From NCBI GenBank assembly GCA_022494885.1, contig JAGVSM010003557.1:310001-374000 (forward strand): a stretch of 64,000 bases of DNA, read 5' to 3'. Position 1 is the first letter of the stretch, and each line of letters begins with the position of its first letter. The notes under the pieces are model-generated. The model had not been told where the DNA came from. It searched no databases and saw nothing but the letters and a program-made list of their open reading frames with translations. Below, in pieces: positions 32,801-42,100 of the stretch. This stretch comes from Micrasema longulum (taxonomy: Eukaryota; Arthropoda; Insecta; Trichoptera; Brachycentridae). The position numbers were made by a program, and so were the translations under genes.

Positions 32801-34226
32801 GATTTGTCCATAGAAAATACTTCTGTGAAGAGCGGTGTAGCCAGACTCCAAATCTTTAATATCCAATGGAGTCAAATTTTGTGGGTTGGGAGAAAGATTT
32901 CTACACAGCCATTCTAAGAGGGCTCTTCTTCCCCTAGAGGCAGCCATATGCAGTACAACACGACCCTAGAATAATTAAAATTCATTTTATCAAAAACTGC
33001 TATAAAAGAAGTTCCCATTTCAAATTTCAGTGCCGACAACACGGGCATGCTCATTCTTAAATAACCGACAGGTTATCCATTCTAGATGGACTGGTATCAC
33101 TCAGAATAACGTCTCACATATGGGATATTTCGGAACCACTCAGGCGCTCGTTATTAATTAGAAAAGTTAAATTTTGTAACGGAACAAAATCGCCCTTGAG
33201 TAGTGCCTGCTACATCACTCAACACAAATATTCTGGTTTTCATTATAGTATAATATCTCGGCTATGCCATAAATGTCTGTCAACTTAAATGGACTAATCA
33301 TATTATTGTTAACAAACTGAGATATTGGGCCTGTTTTCAAACGTTTAACTAGTTGTGTTCATTCAAGCACAACTGGTGCCTCGACATTCAAGAATATAAT
33401 ATTTTCATAAATATCAACCAGCTAATTTTTATCTAAACTCAACTAGACGGTGTCACAACACACTACCGCATTCCTTCCATGCACCTCGACACGTAGACTG
33501 ACAAGCATATTTTTTTTCCAAGATTGGTATTTATTTATTTAAACACATTATATTATGCATATACAGTTTACACACAAATGCATAAGGGCGGGCATATTGG
33601 CTTTACCAACCCAAACTGTCCAATTTGAGAAAATCAGTGGTACGAACATACCCTAGGTACACACACGTTTATAATTATTTATCTTTCAATTTTCGGCCAT
33701 TCTGAATGCTTAATTGGTTTTTTGACGAACTAGTAAGATGAGTTTTGGTGTGATCGGCGAATTTTCAAGATTATTTTAAAATGAAAATGACAGACGCCCG
33801 CTCACGCTTCGTGGCTTGTTCGTGACTTTTTGACAAAAAACCACTCCACATCTTCACGCCCGGGTCCGACATATTTAATATTTTCTGTTCCAAGATAGTA
33901 AAATGCCATTGTAGAAAGGTTGTTCTACACATTTGGACAAACTCAAATATTGTAATGATAACATATAATTGATGTTCGGACCTTTTGCTGTGTTCAATCT
34001 TTTATAGGGGACAAAAAGTTGGCAAGAACCACCCAGAGATAGATAAAATACTTACTTTATCGTCGGAAGAGCGGAGAAAGTTGTAGCAAGTGGATCGAAG
34101 GAAACTGGCTAAAGCAGAATCCGTCACCGACCTTTTGGTGACTGCTGCAGTCAATACTGCACAGTGGCATCTTGAGCGACACTTCCTCGTACAATCACAA
34201 TCCAGGGACAACTTTGACTGACTCAT
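17845..34226 (-). CDS. IBTK: Inhibitor of Bruton tyrosine kinase homologue (ankyrin-RCC1-BTB-BTB)
   Basis: Thirteen exons, all complement: 34056-34226, 32773-32965, 31491-31708, 30437-30634, 28801-29031, 27010-27296, 25313-25613, 23859-23981, 22492-22828, 21185-21371, 19652-19853, 18148-19488, 17845-17988. Phases agree at every junction; total 3933 nt, 1310 residues (human about 1353). Order: N-terminal Cys-rich stretch (CTRKCRSRCHC), ankyrin repeats about 58-160 (GRVVLHMAASRG, SGYTALHRSIFYGQ), RCC1-type repeats about 165-390 (FHSVFVSSCGRVWACGHGEG, YTWGLNGGQLG, SDGATVAVTSRGDIYLL), BTB-1 about 560-660 (TFPAHKFIISNGSEY), BTB-2 about 765-890 (CILSARLDYFNGMFAHSW), a Ser-rich linker, and a conserved KLSQKQRKKLAL and C-terminal MAKPLALTL. 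BTB adaptors of this type serve CUL3 ubiquitin ligases; the role of the insect protein is inferred. Head to head with NDUFS4. Confidence 0.95.
20142..21034. mobile_element. hAT-type element in an IBTK intron
   Basis: Ends cagtgtttttcaac and gttgaaaaacacta are inverse. The 8-bp target duplication gtttacat (20134-20141) / gtttacac (21035-21042) differs at one base. No transposase is readable. A nested retroelement tail lies at 20610-20690. Confidence 0.8.
20610..20690 (+). repeat. L2/CR1-like 3' tail with (ATT)n
   Basis: agcgcccttgaggtgatttt is followed by aatggcgctatataaatt and then an (att)n run. The motif GCGCTATATAAAT before a short tandem tail is typical of L2-like LINE and partner SINE ends. 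It lies inside the hAT element. Upstream, a segment around 20465-20490 (ccatgcgctctgtagctgca) repeats at 20568-20590. Confidence 0.5.
21825..21960 (-). repeat. Probable LINE 3' tail in an IBTK intron
   Basis: On the minus strand gacttttagtcccatggagt is followed by A-rich taaataaataaaaaaatatt. Same layout as 3732-3850. Confidence 0.35.
22085..22260 (-). repeat. tRNA-headed SINE (family 2)
   Basis: On the minus strand the head ctccgtggtgtagtggtcaa and box B ggttcgattcccgg are good, then the body runs to gggcctcctggcctgttgtg. Related pieces are at 24140-24230 and 49060-49240. The anticodon arm is mispaired, so this is not a functional tRNA. Confidence 0.65.
24140..24230 (-). repeat. SINE family 2 fragment
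   Basis: caccataacaggcctagagg gccaatcacagtggtgaatt matches the distal part of 22085-22260. The tRNA head is missing. Confidence 0.55.
24404..24590 (-). repeat. SINE family 1 fragment
   Basis: catcatcatcattccatttc cgcacctaatggggcatagg through gggactatgaaaatattcta. The tRNA head is missing. Located in an IBTK intron. Confidence 0.7.
24820..24960 (-). repeat. Unclassified dispersed repeat, copy 2
   Basis: Core acagggcttatgacctgtca ttggctgggttaagtggcca, as at 15640-15775. Confidence 0.6.
25660..25740. repeat. Direct repeat unit a
   Basis: agaacttcctgacaaactga through tggtgcttgcacggtt matches 26367-26444 in the same orientation. Function unknown. Confidence 0.55.
26085..26262 (+). repeat. Unclassified dispersed repeat, copy 3
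   Basis: gaagaatcgaaggaatatag atgttcaaacata, then cttaaaccagctaatgacag gccataagccc, and ending catctctgttgtaata. This is an uninterrupted reference for the split copy at 57590-58282. Confidence 0.65.
26367..26444. repeat. Direct repeat unit b
   Basis: agaacttcctgacaaaccga through tggtgcttgtttcggtt pairs with 25660-25740, about 700 bases away in the same IBTK intron. Confidence 0.55.
26645..26885 (-). repeat. SINE family 1, head cut at the edge
   Basis: gtcattccctttccgcacct through tcgggaatcgaacccgagac ctcttgcatggtaggcaaac gcgctg. The first part of the tRNA head is lost at about 26881. Confidence 0.7.
27350..27488. mobile_element. Fragment of the gaggaagttcagtg MITE family
   Basis: Right end aacactgaacttcctcatt plus the interior aaaaatcatagcgctgataa and gacgtcacttgc match 39488-39932. 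It lies just upstream (in gene direction) of the IBTK exon that starts at 27296. Confidence 0.5.
27490..28800. other. IBTK intron, no clear element
   Basis: AT-rich. The segment around 28500-28580 has repeats of tatctggc and is otherwise unexplained. Confidence 0.35.
29985..30350 (-). pseudogene. Decayed LINE reverse-transcriptase C-terminus
   Basis: A minus frame contains FVLPECRTNLPLMMPDERMI, then GLLNSLPREVDLFHAGI. The pattern RTN...R...N.LP..VD.F is common at the end of insect non-LTR reverse transcriptases. Stops interrupt the upstream part. Located in an IBTK intron. Confidence 0.5.
30720..30960. mobile_element. MITE related to 15017-15276
   Basis: aagaattgcaagcacagtga, ctgtctattacgtgtttgtt and tgttctatgtaatagag match the other two copies. 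Ends are decayed. Confidence 0.5.
31993..32354. mobile_element. MITE with agggaaatatcac ends, copy 2
   Basis: aatagggaaatatcacatac and acgtgatatttccctatt are inverse. The interior matches 5552-6016 in reverse (ttggttgttgtgacgtcaag, gcttggccaatgg). Located in an IBTK intron. Confidence 0.75.
32448..32690 (-). repeat. SINE family 1, near full length
   Basis: catcattccctttccacacc through tgtcgggaatcgaacctgag atctcttgcatggtagg and cgcactgaccattacaccac gaggccg. Lies about 80 bases from the IBTK ankyrin exon. Confidence 0.75.
33520..33665 (-). repeat. LINE 3' tail (gggcgggcatatt family)
   Basis: aagggcgggcatattggctt, caacccaaactgtccaattt gagaaaat and the tatttatttaaacaca side match 40735-40875. 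The A-rich tail is on the minus strand. Confidence 0.5.
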
Positions 34227-34965
34227 TGTAAAAATATATTTGCGTATTTATGATAACCATATAATATATTGACTAATATCTTAAGAGGAGTATTTAAAAT
34301 AGATAAGAACAAAATTAACTAAATTCACTTAATGTCTTTGGTGTCCCCCACCGAAAAGGGGAAGCTTTATTAACTTTTCAAACCTCCATGATTGCGTTTG
34401 AAACAAGCTGAAATTCCACAAACAAAAGATTAAAAAATCATACAGAAAATCCATTCGCATCAACAAGTAAATTTTATTTGTATTGAAATGAATAACTTGG
34501 AGATGTGCCATTTTTACACACCGATTTTTTTTGTCATGATTTGAATCAAATTACATCATATTGTGCAATGTCAAACAGTAAACAAATCTTACCTTTAAGA
34601 AAATATACGCGATATGAACGTTACTGTTGATACAACTCGTTGAAAATCCATTGTTTTAATTATCGAAAATATGTAATATTTCATAAGTTTTTCTAATAAC
34701 TTAATGATTATAAGCTTTGGCAATTCATGAAAATTTGCCGATTCAAATAACTTTAGACAGCTGTCAAAATTTACGATGCGAAGGCAAAGATAAATTTGTT
34801 TTAAGACAAGACGTGGAAGTTGTTGGAAGCATCAACAAGATTCCTCTACATTTATTTTTTCATTTTGGCAATGTATTTTTCAGATACTTGCTCTATATCA
34901 TAGAGAAAAAGGTTTTTGGGTTCTGGAGTTATTGAATAACATTCGCTGTTGCGAATTCTCAAAAA
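34227..34965. promoter_or_regulatory. Divergent promoter region between IBTK and NDUFS4
   Basis: The two start codons (34226 minus, 34966 plus) are 739 bases apart, so transcription must begin in this interval on both strands. On the minus strand a donor-like AAAG/GTAAGATT at 34593 could end a non-coding first exon of IBTK. No TATA box or other motif is asserted. The frame at 34717-34935 is not supported as coding. Confidence 0.5.
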
Positions 34966-35725
34966 ATGTTGAGAATAATATCAAATTCCGTGTGTTCTCG
35001 CATAGGCCAGCGGTATATAACGTTGATTATTACATTACCATGCATGTTTGAATTTTAATGGTTAAAAATCTTATTTCATTTGTGTTCATATTTTTGACAG
35101 ATCAGTGGCTCCCTTGTCTACTACGAGCATAAAATATACAGATGATCCCTTCAAAGCTCTCAGTCAGAAGGAAGCTTCTAAAATTGACCTGAGAAGTGCT
35201 ATTCTTTCCCCTGAAGAAATTATTAGGAAAAAGAATTTTGAATCCACCACAATCGTTGTTCGGAAAAACGTATGTCAAAATTTTTCCTTGCCTAAAGGAA
35301 ACCCATTCACAAGAATTTTCCTTTTAATTGACTTACCCCCACATTTCATTAAAAATTATTGATTATAGGAAGATATAACGCCAGTGAACGGAGTTCCGGA
35401 TGAACACACCAAAGAGAGACGAGTTCGTATATTCATCCCCACTAAAAATGCCATGCAGAGCGGCACACACAACATTAACCATTGGGAAATGGAGTTTGAC
35501 ACCAGACAGCGCTGGGAGAACCCTCTCATGGGCTGGACTTCCACCGGAGACCCTCTCTCCAACCTGAAGATAAGCTTCGCAGACAAGGATGCAGCCATCG
35601 ACCACTGTGAGAGGAACGGCTGGTCGTGGTACGTGGATGAAGCCAAGACCACAAAACCCGAGCGCCCCAAATCCTATGGAATCAACTTCTCGTGGAACAA
35701 GCGGACTCGCGTATCCACAAAGTGA
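34966..35725 (+). CDS. NDUFS4: NADH:ubiquinone oxidoreductase subunit S4, 18 kDa (complex I)
   Basis: Three exons: 34966-35012, 35101-35269, 35369-35725; phases agree (2, then 0), giving 190 residues. Exon 1 encodes a basic, Ser/Arg-containing presequence ([16 protein letters not shown]) that fits a mitochondrial targeting peptide. It is too short to appear as a frame; I chose it because its GT donor completes the codon before [20 protein letters not shown]. The C-terminal half carries the conserved NDUFS4 domain ([38 protein letters not shown], and the end [18 protein letters not shown]). NDUFS4 is an accessory subunit of the peripheral arm of complex I, needed for its assembly and stability. 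It is divergent from IBTK. Confidence 0.95.
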
Positions 35726-35736
35726 ACCTACTAGAA

Positions 35737-35742
35737 AATAAA
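35737..35742 (+). terminator. NDUFS4 poly(A) signal
   Basis: AATAAA 12 bases after the stop codon; a very short 3' UTR if used. Confidence 0.45.
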
Positions 35743-36057
35743 CACAATAGAAATGTATATATTCTGTTAATTAAATTAAATATCCTTCTTCGTTAACCCT
35801 TAGTCGCGAATCGGGGTGTGACGTCAGGTAAATTAGAAAAAAATGACCACAAATTTTCCTCGCAAAGTGGCTAAAATAATTTTGAATGTCATCTAAGTGG
35901 TGAAAACAATTAAGTCACCGAGTTCTATTTGAAAACAATTTTTCAATGTACTTTATGTCATTTAAAGTTTAATTTTTTGATTTGTGGGAATGAATTAAAA
36001 CATCGATGTATTCAACTAATTTAATAGGAAATATTAATTACGTGATATTCTATAACA

Positions 36058-36140
36058 GGGGTGGGCATACATGAGGTCAATGAGAGACGCATTCTAGATT
36101 TTCATATTTATAAAGAGTCACGCCATATTCATCTACATAT
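36058..36140 (+). mobile_element. One end of a hAT-like element
   Basis: caggggtgggcatacatgag resembles the common hAT terminus CAGGGGTGGGCAAAC. No matching right end was found downstream, so it is a fragment or a chance match. Confidence 0.35.
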
Positions 36141-37289
36141 TGTATACAAATCTTAATTGCTATATAAAGTATAAAACGGGGTACAGTGTACATAATGAAA
36201 ATATGCTTATAGCATTTCGAATAGAACTCAAAAGGGGACATAAAGTATCTTTATTTTTACCAAAAGACATTTGCAAAGAGATTTTCTGTATTTTTTACCC
36301 AAGGCTTTTTACCACCAGGATGACGTTTTTTATTTTATTCATCCCTTTAATTATTTTATGTATAAAAATTGCTACATTATATTTTATTTGTTGCTTTACT
36401 GTAAGAAAGCCAATTACTTTGTGCATTATTTATACATTAGAATACATATTTCTTTCGAGTATAATCCTCATAGCCTTATTTTAAAGAATTGGTATATTTT
36501 TAATTTCTCTTCATTACAACGTTTGTGTCGACTCATCTCTGTTTTTTCTTTCTCACACTCACTCTAAATGTTTTTTTTTTCTAATTTGGTGACTTCACAC
36601 TCCGATCCACGATGTTTTAAATTAAACCAAGTTTTAGATTTTCATCCTCGCAAATACTAGTAATGATATTAGATAACTTAAATTATAATAAGAAAATACT
36701 TTGAATTATAAAACTCGGAACTCATTATTTATTGGATTAAATTTTATTCCTGCGTATCTTTTGTATTATTTTTTGTAATTAGGGAATTCTTTCCATTTTA
36801 TTCAGTTTATTTATCAGATTACTTAATTTCATGCTGGGATGGCTCCATTGATGGACATTGTAAGTAATATTTACTTATTTCAAGAAAACAACAGCCATTA
36901 CAACAAAAATACAAAGTTTACAAATAAATCAAAATTATAAGCCAATTATAGTTTTCTACATATTACTAAATACACAACCAAAAAAAAGGGTACTTTGTCA
37001 AAAACACTCCATATATGCATAAAGTAGTAGATAATATTGTAAATTATTTTCCAATATTGTAAATTATTTCCTTCCACTATGTATAATTTTATACAGTAAT
37101 GATTCCTTAAGTTTTTTTTACAAAGTAAATATTGGTGTCCTTATAAATTATCTCATTCATAATAAATAACTGCGCTAGAAAATGGTTATCAAGTTCCGGT
37201 AGTGTAGGGAGCCAATCTCTGAATTTTCATCTAGTCATAATCTTTTGAAGATATTTTTGTTAAGATTACAAATGTGATTTTCTTCTTCT
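36141..37289. other. Intergenic, no supported gene
   Basis: Hydrophobic frames at 36140-36567 are T-rich translations without recognisable domain. Confidence 0.4.
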
Positions 37290-37465
37290 TTTTATGTCCT
37301 ATCAGGTGTCCCAAAAAGGCCTCTGTGTCTTGCGATGCCCGGAGCAACTCTTCCACACACCTTATTTCGGTCCAGTCTCTAATATTGCGCAGCAAAGACG
37401 TTAGCCTTCTGCCAGGTCCACGTTGTGCCTCAATCTTGCCCATTAGTATAAGTTGGAGAATGGAA
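37290..37465 (-). pseudogene. LINE reverse-transcriptase C-terminal fragment
   Basis: The minus frame reads LQLILMGKIEAQRGPGRR, then TSLLRNIRDWTEIRCVEELL, the familiar end of a Jockey/RTE-like endonuclease-reverse transcriptase (GK..G.RGxGR...SWL.NIR.W). 5' truncated and ending in an A-rich run (HKKKKK). Confidence 0.6.
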
Positions 37466-39103
37466 TTTTAAAGTAAATAAATACACCAAGTATCTCTTGT
37501 AAATTTTTAATAAACATTATTGAACTAATAACTTACGTGTTACATATATATATATATATATATTGTACATACAAATATGAAAGTTTTTTTGTTTTTCACC
37601 ATATTTGAATAATAATTTTCTTATATTAATATTCCAGTCAAATTGTGTTCTTACCGGGAAGTTGTGGGGTAGTTTTGATTTCTTCCATTCTATGTTTTTT
37701 GGAGTGCTGAATACAAATCTGACGTTTGGTAACAAAATTTCATGACTCAACATTGATAAAAGGGTAAAAGAAGTTCGTTTTTTGGCAGTTTCTTTGCTTA
37801 TAACTCGGAAACTATCAACTTTTTGTAAATAATCTTTCCGTTCAGAATGAAAGTATGTAAAATTTCCTACAAATTTTGTTACTTATGTTTTCTTTTTCAA
37901 CTAACCGTTGGGGCTCAAGCCCCAGTTAAAAATTGGCATATTTCGGTTGTCTCCGAAAAACATAATTTTTTTAGCGTTCCACAGGGGGCTTAGGTTAGCT
38001 GGCGGTAGGTGGCAACACGTTGCCTGCAGGATGCTATACAAAAGCGAGACAACACTGACGCTCATAAGTTGCTGAATTGGTTCCATGAGCATCCTCCTTT
38101 CCCAGAGACCATTTTTGCTATCTTCTCAATTGTTTTATGTGCTTAGAGTTTTCTCAAGCTTCGTCATGGTAGCCACTTCAGATGACAACAGCATTTGATT
38201 TGTAGTTTGACTTGACATATGATACATAATTGCTGAAAATATTCGCATATGTATAACCATGGTGCCATTTGACACGGTGTAACAAAAACCCTCTGTCGAT
38301 GATGTATTTTGTATTGTCTAAGTCCGCCTGTTCAGTCTGTGCAATAGCCCTGTACAATCTCGATTCGGTTCCTGTCCTAATCCTGTGCTGATCGAAAAGA
38401 GAGAGAGGTAGGGGCTAAGTTCGCAAGACAAAAATATGGCATGAACAAATAAAAATCGCATACATTATGTGAATGGTTTTATTTGTTTCATTATTATTGA
38501 TCATCCTAACTTAAACATAACGCTTGAAACCACCTAAATTCTTTGAAATGTTTCAACAGATGAGTTTTCAAAAAAATATCCGGTAAATGCAATTATGCTA
38601 TGGTTTTCACCTGAATACATTAAAAAAAAGGTACTTTTGGTTGGTTATTACACATGTTAACTTTGAAACAGAACCTTGGAAGATTTGAAGGGATAAAGCT
38701 CGAAAAATGACATAACTGTATTTTAACTTGTTTTTTTTTTAAATTTTGTCATTTAGAGAGTTTGTCAGTAGACCAATGATAATAGATATTTGTTTTTCTA
38801 CTAGTGATGACAAACAACTATGTAGTCTTTTAACTATCGATGTAGCCCCATGCGGCATTAACATAAATACACAAAATCATCAGATATTTTATAGTAAACT
38901 TTCTGCCGTTTGCTTAACTAGTGAAAGCTGAGAATTCACAATATAAAAAAAAACTTGCGCAAAACATGCCTAAAATTGTTTAACAATAGATTTTGATATT
39001 TCGTTCTGCAAAGATGGTGAATTCTTAGAATAAGTAACCAAACAGGGTCACTATGCTGTCCAAACAAAGGAAAGAAGATAAAACCCAATAATTAATAACA
39101 GTT
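37466..39103. other. Intergenic, no supported gene
   Basis: Contains a (TA)n microsatellite at 37541-37564 and a short palindrome ggggctcaagcccc at 37910-37923. The 38200-38420 segment is less AT-rich but unrecognised. Confidence 0.4.
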
Positions 39104-42100
39104 CTACTTGGGCTCTTTCTTAGGGTCATCATCTTTGGGTTTGCCCTTTTTGTGTTTACTCCGTTCTTCATCATCAGAGTACAGTTCCTCGGCCTCGTCA
39201 TTCAAGGACTTGGCAGGTAAGGGTTGATGGGCGAATGTTTTTCTTTCTTGATTTTTGAGCGATGAAGACCATTCTGAAAATGGAGCGTTCTTGTCGATTT
39301 CTTGCTGCTCTGTTTCGTACTCTCTGTTCATGTTGCTTTGTGAAATCGTGGAATATATAGACATGGCCTAAAACAAATTAAAATACTGTTAAATATTTAC
39401 AGTAGTAGCAACACTTTTTTGCAACAAATAAATTTCTGATCAAATCCATATTGTGCCATAATTATTTCACTTTTCAATGCTATGGGAAATGAGGAAGTTC
39501 AGTGGTGTATTTTTTTTTTAAATTTGTTAATAGACTATTAAACTAAGGAGATTTAAAAAGAAATAAATTATATATCGTATTATCAGCGCTACGAAGTTTT
39601 GTATTTCTGATGAAAATGAACTACTATAAAATATATATATATATAACTATAAAATAGGTTCTGGTCAACAGCTGCTTAGAAGAGCCAATCAATTATGTGT
39701 TGTGATAGAATTCCGGTTTCTGGGAAGCCATTTTTAGCATGTTTTTATTCGTACAGGGTTCTTTTTTAAATGTTGGATCAACTCACCGACGACAACTGAT
39801 GACGTCATTGGCGGAGTAATTAAAAAACTTAAAAATCATACCGATAATACGATACATAAAAATAAAAAATATTTTTTGCTCATTTGATAGTCTATTAACA
39901 AATGAAAAAAAAACCACTGAACTTCCCTATTGAACAAAAAAACTTCTCATGCATGCACGACGATTATTTTGACTTTTCCATCTTCAAGTATTTGTGGAAT
40001 TTGATCATGCCATGTCTTTCTCGGCCATCCACGTTTTCTGCATCCATCGACATTCACACCGTAAATCCTTTTTGCTGTTCTTTCCATTCACTCTACATGT
40101 CCAAGCCAACGCAGCACTCCTTTCTTGATTTTGTCGATAATGCTTATCTACACAATGCACAGATTTCGACATTTGTGCATCTCTCATGCTTAGTATAGAA
40201 AAGAAAAAATATTTTTTTTTTATGTGAAATAAATAAATAGTTTTACCACACATTCTCTTAATAGATTGCATATTACAGATACATATTGACTACCCGCACA
40301 ATGATTATGAAGATTAAATTAGTCTTTTTTATATAAATAAAATACAGTATTTTGCGGATGATAAGATGCAGCAGACCATAAGACGCACCTTAATGTTTTG
40401 TTAAATTGTCAGAGCAAAAAAGTGCAACTTTTGATCTGAAAATTATGGTACTAAGAATAATTATACATAGAAAAGTACTAATAATCCAATGATTCATATA
40501 AATTAATACGAAGCTATTTAAATAAATTTATTTTACCTGTCCAACTAAATTATTAACGTCTCCAACATTGGAAGGTAGGATCAATGTATTATTGGTTCGA
40601 GCGAGTTTGTTGAAGGCTTGAATATATTGCTCTGCAATAGAAAGAGAAGCCGCATCACTTCCAGACTGAAAAAAAATACAGAATAAACATTTAACCTTAC
40701 TTTCTCACACATTTAAAATATTACAAATTTTCGAAAATCTTATTATTTATTTATTTGACACTTTATATACATACACATATAAGGGCGGGCATATTGCCTT
40801 AAGGCAATTTATTCCTACCTACCCAAACCGTTCAGTTTGAGAAAATTACAAGTACATGGACATATTCTAGGAAATTATGAAGAATTTTATAATTTTAACA
40901 AAAATTTAAAGCAAAACATTATTTTATATTTACTTTGTTTCTGAGTGCTTCTGCGACAATATGAAGTCCTTTAGCTCGAGCTTCAGCAACAGCTACCAAG
41001 GCTTCTGCCTCACCGTGTGCGCTGTTTATTTGTTCCTGTTTTTCAGCCTCTATAGAAAATAATCATTGAATTTATAAGAAATTATCCACATCGCTAATCA
41101 TTATTTATAATATCATGTATTTAACAAAAGCAAACACAAAACAGAGCAGAATTTTTTTTTTCAAATGACATACGAGGTCGGTTCAAAAAGTATCACAAAT
41201 TTTTAATTTCCGCGGGTTACATATGTATATTCGATTTTTTTGTTTTTATGTTGGCACTCATGTCTCTAACATATGCCGACAAGTTCGGCCATTATGAATG
41301 TTCAGTTAATTTTTGACAGCTACGTTGCTTGCACGTGTTTTGGCTCATCTTCGATTTTTGCCTATTCCAAAAAATGGATCAAAGAATCTGTATCGAATTT
41401 TGTGTGAAAATCAAGACCGAAGAAACGTTTATCAGTGGTGCAAAATTTTCTCAGAGGGCCGAGAAGATGTGAACGACGAAGGACGTGCCGGACGCCCGAG
41501 CACATCAACAACAGATGAAAACATTGATGAAGTGAAGAAAATAGTATTGGCCAATTGTCGAATCACCGTTAGAGAAGTTGCTGAGGACCTAAACATATTG
41601 ATTGGTTCGTGTCATTCGATTTTTACCAATGATTTGGGCATGAGACGGGTTGCCGCGAATTTTTACCTAAATTGCTCAATTTTGACCAAAAACAGAATAG
41701 CAAAAACATTGCTCAGGAGCTGTTGGACTCTGTCAGCGACGACCCAAATTTGCTCCAGAGGGTCATAACTGGTAACGAATCATGGGTTTATGGTTATGAC
41801 GTGAAAACCAAAGCTCAATCATCCCAATGGAAGCTGCCGCACAAGCCAAGACCGAAAAAAGCGCGCCAAGTTCAGTCGAATGTGAAGGTTTTGCTTACAG
41901 TTTTCTTCGATTGCAGGGGCGTGGTGCATCATGAGTTCTTGCCACTGGGTAGAATGGTCAATAAGGAATATTACCTGCAAGTTATGCACAATTTGCGAGA
42001 AGCAATTCGACAGAAACGCCCGGATTTGTGGAAGAACAAAAATTGGCTTTTGCAACATGATAACGCCCCTGCTCACACATCATTGCTTGTGGGCGAATTT

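Noticed and set aside
34717..34935. First exon of NDUFS4 or a separate small gene
   Set aside because: It starts with TTG, has no domain, and the exon at 34966-35012 gives a better targeting peptide with correct phase.
36140..36567. Membrane protein genes from two hydrophobic frames
   Set aside because: Hydrophobicity comes from T-rich DNA; the two frames overlap, have no ATG/splice context and no homology that I recognise.
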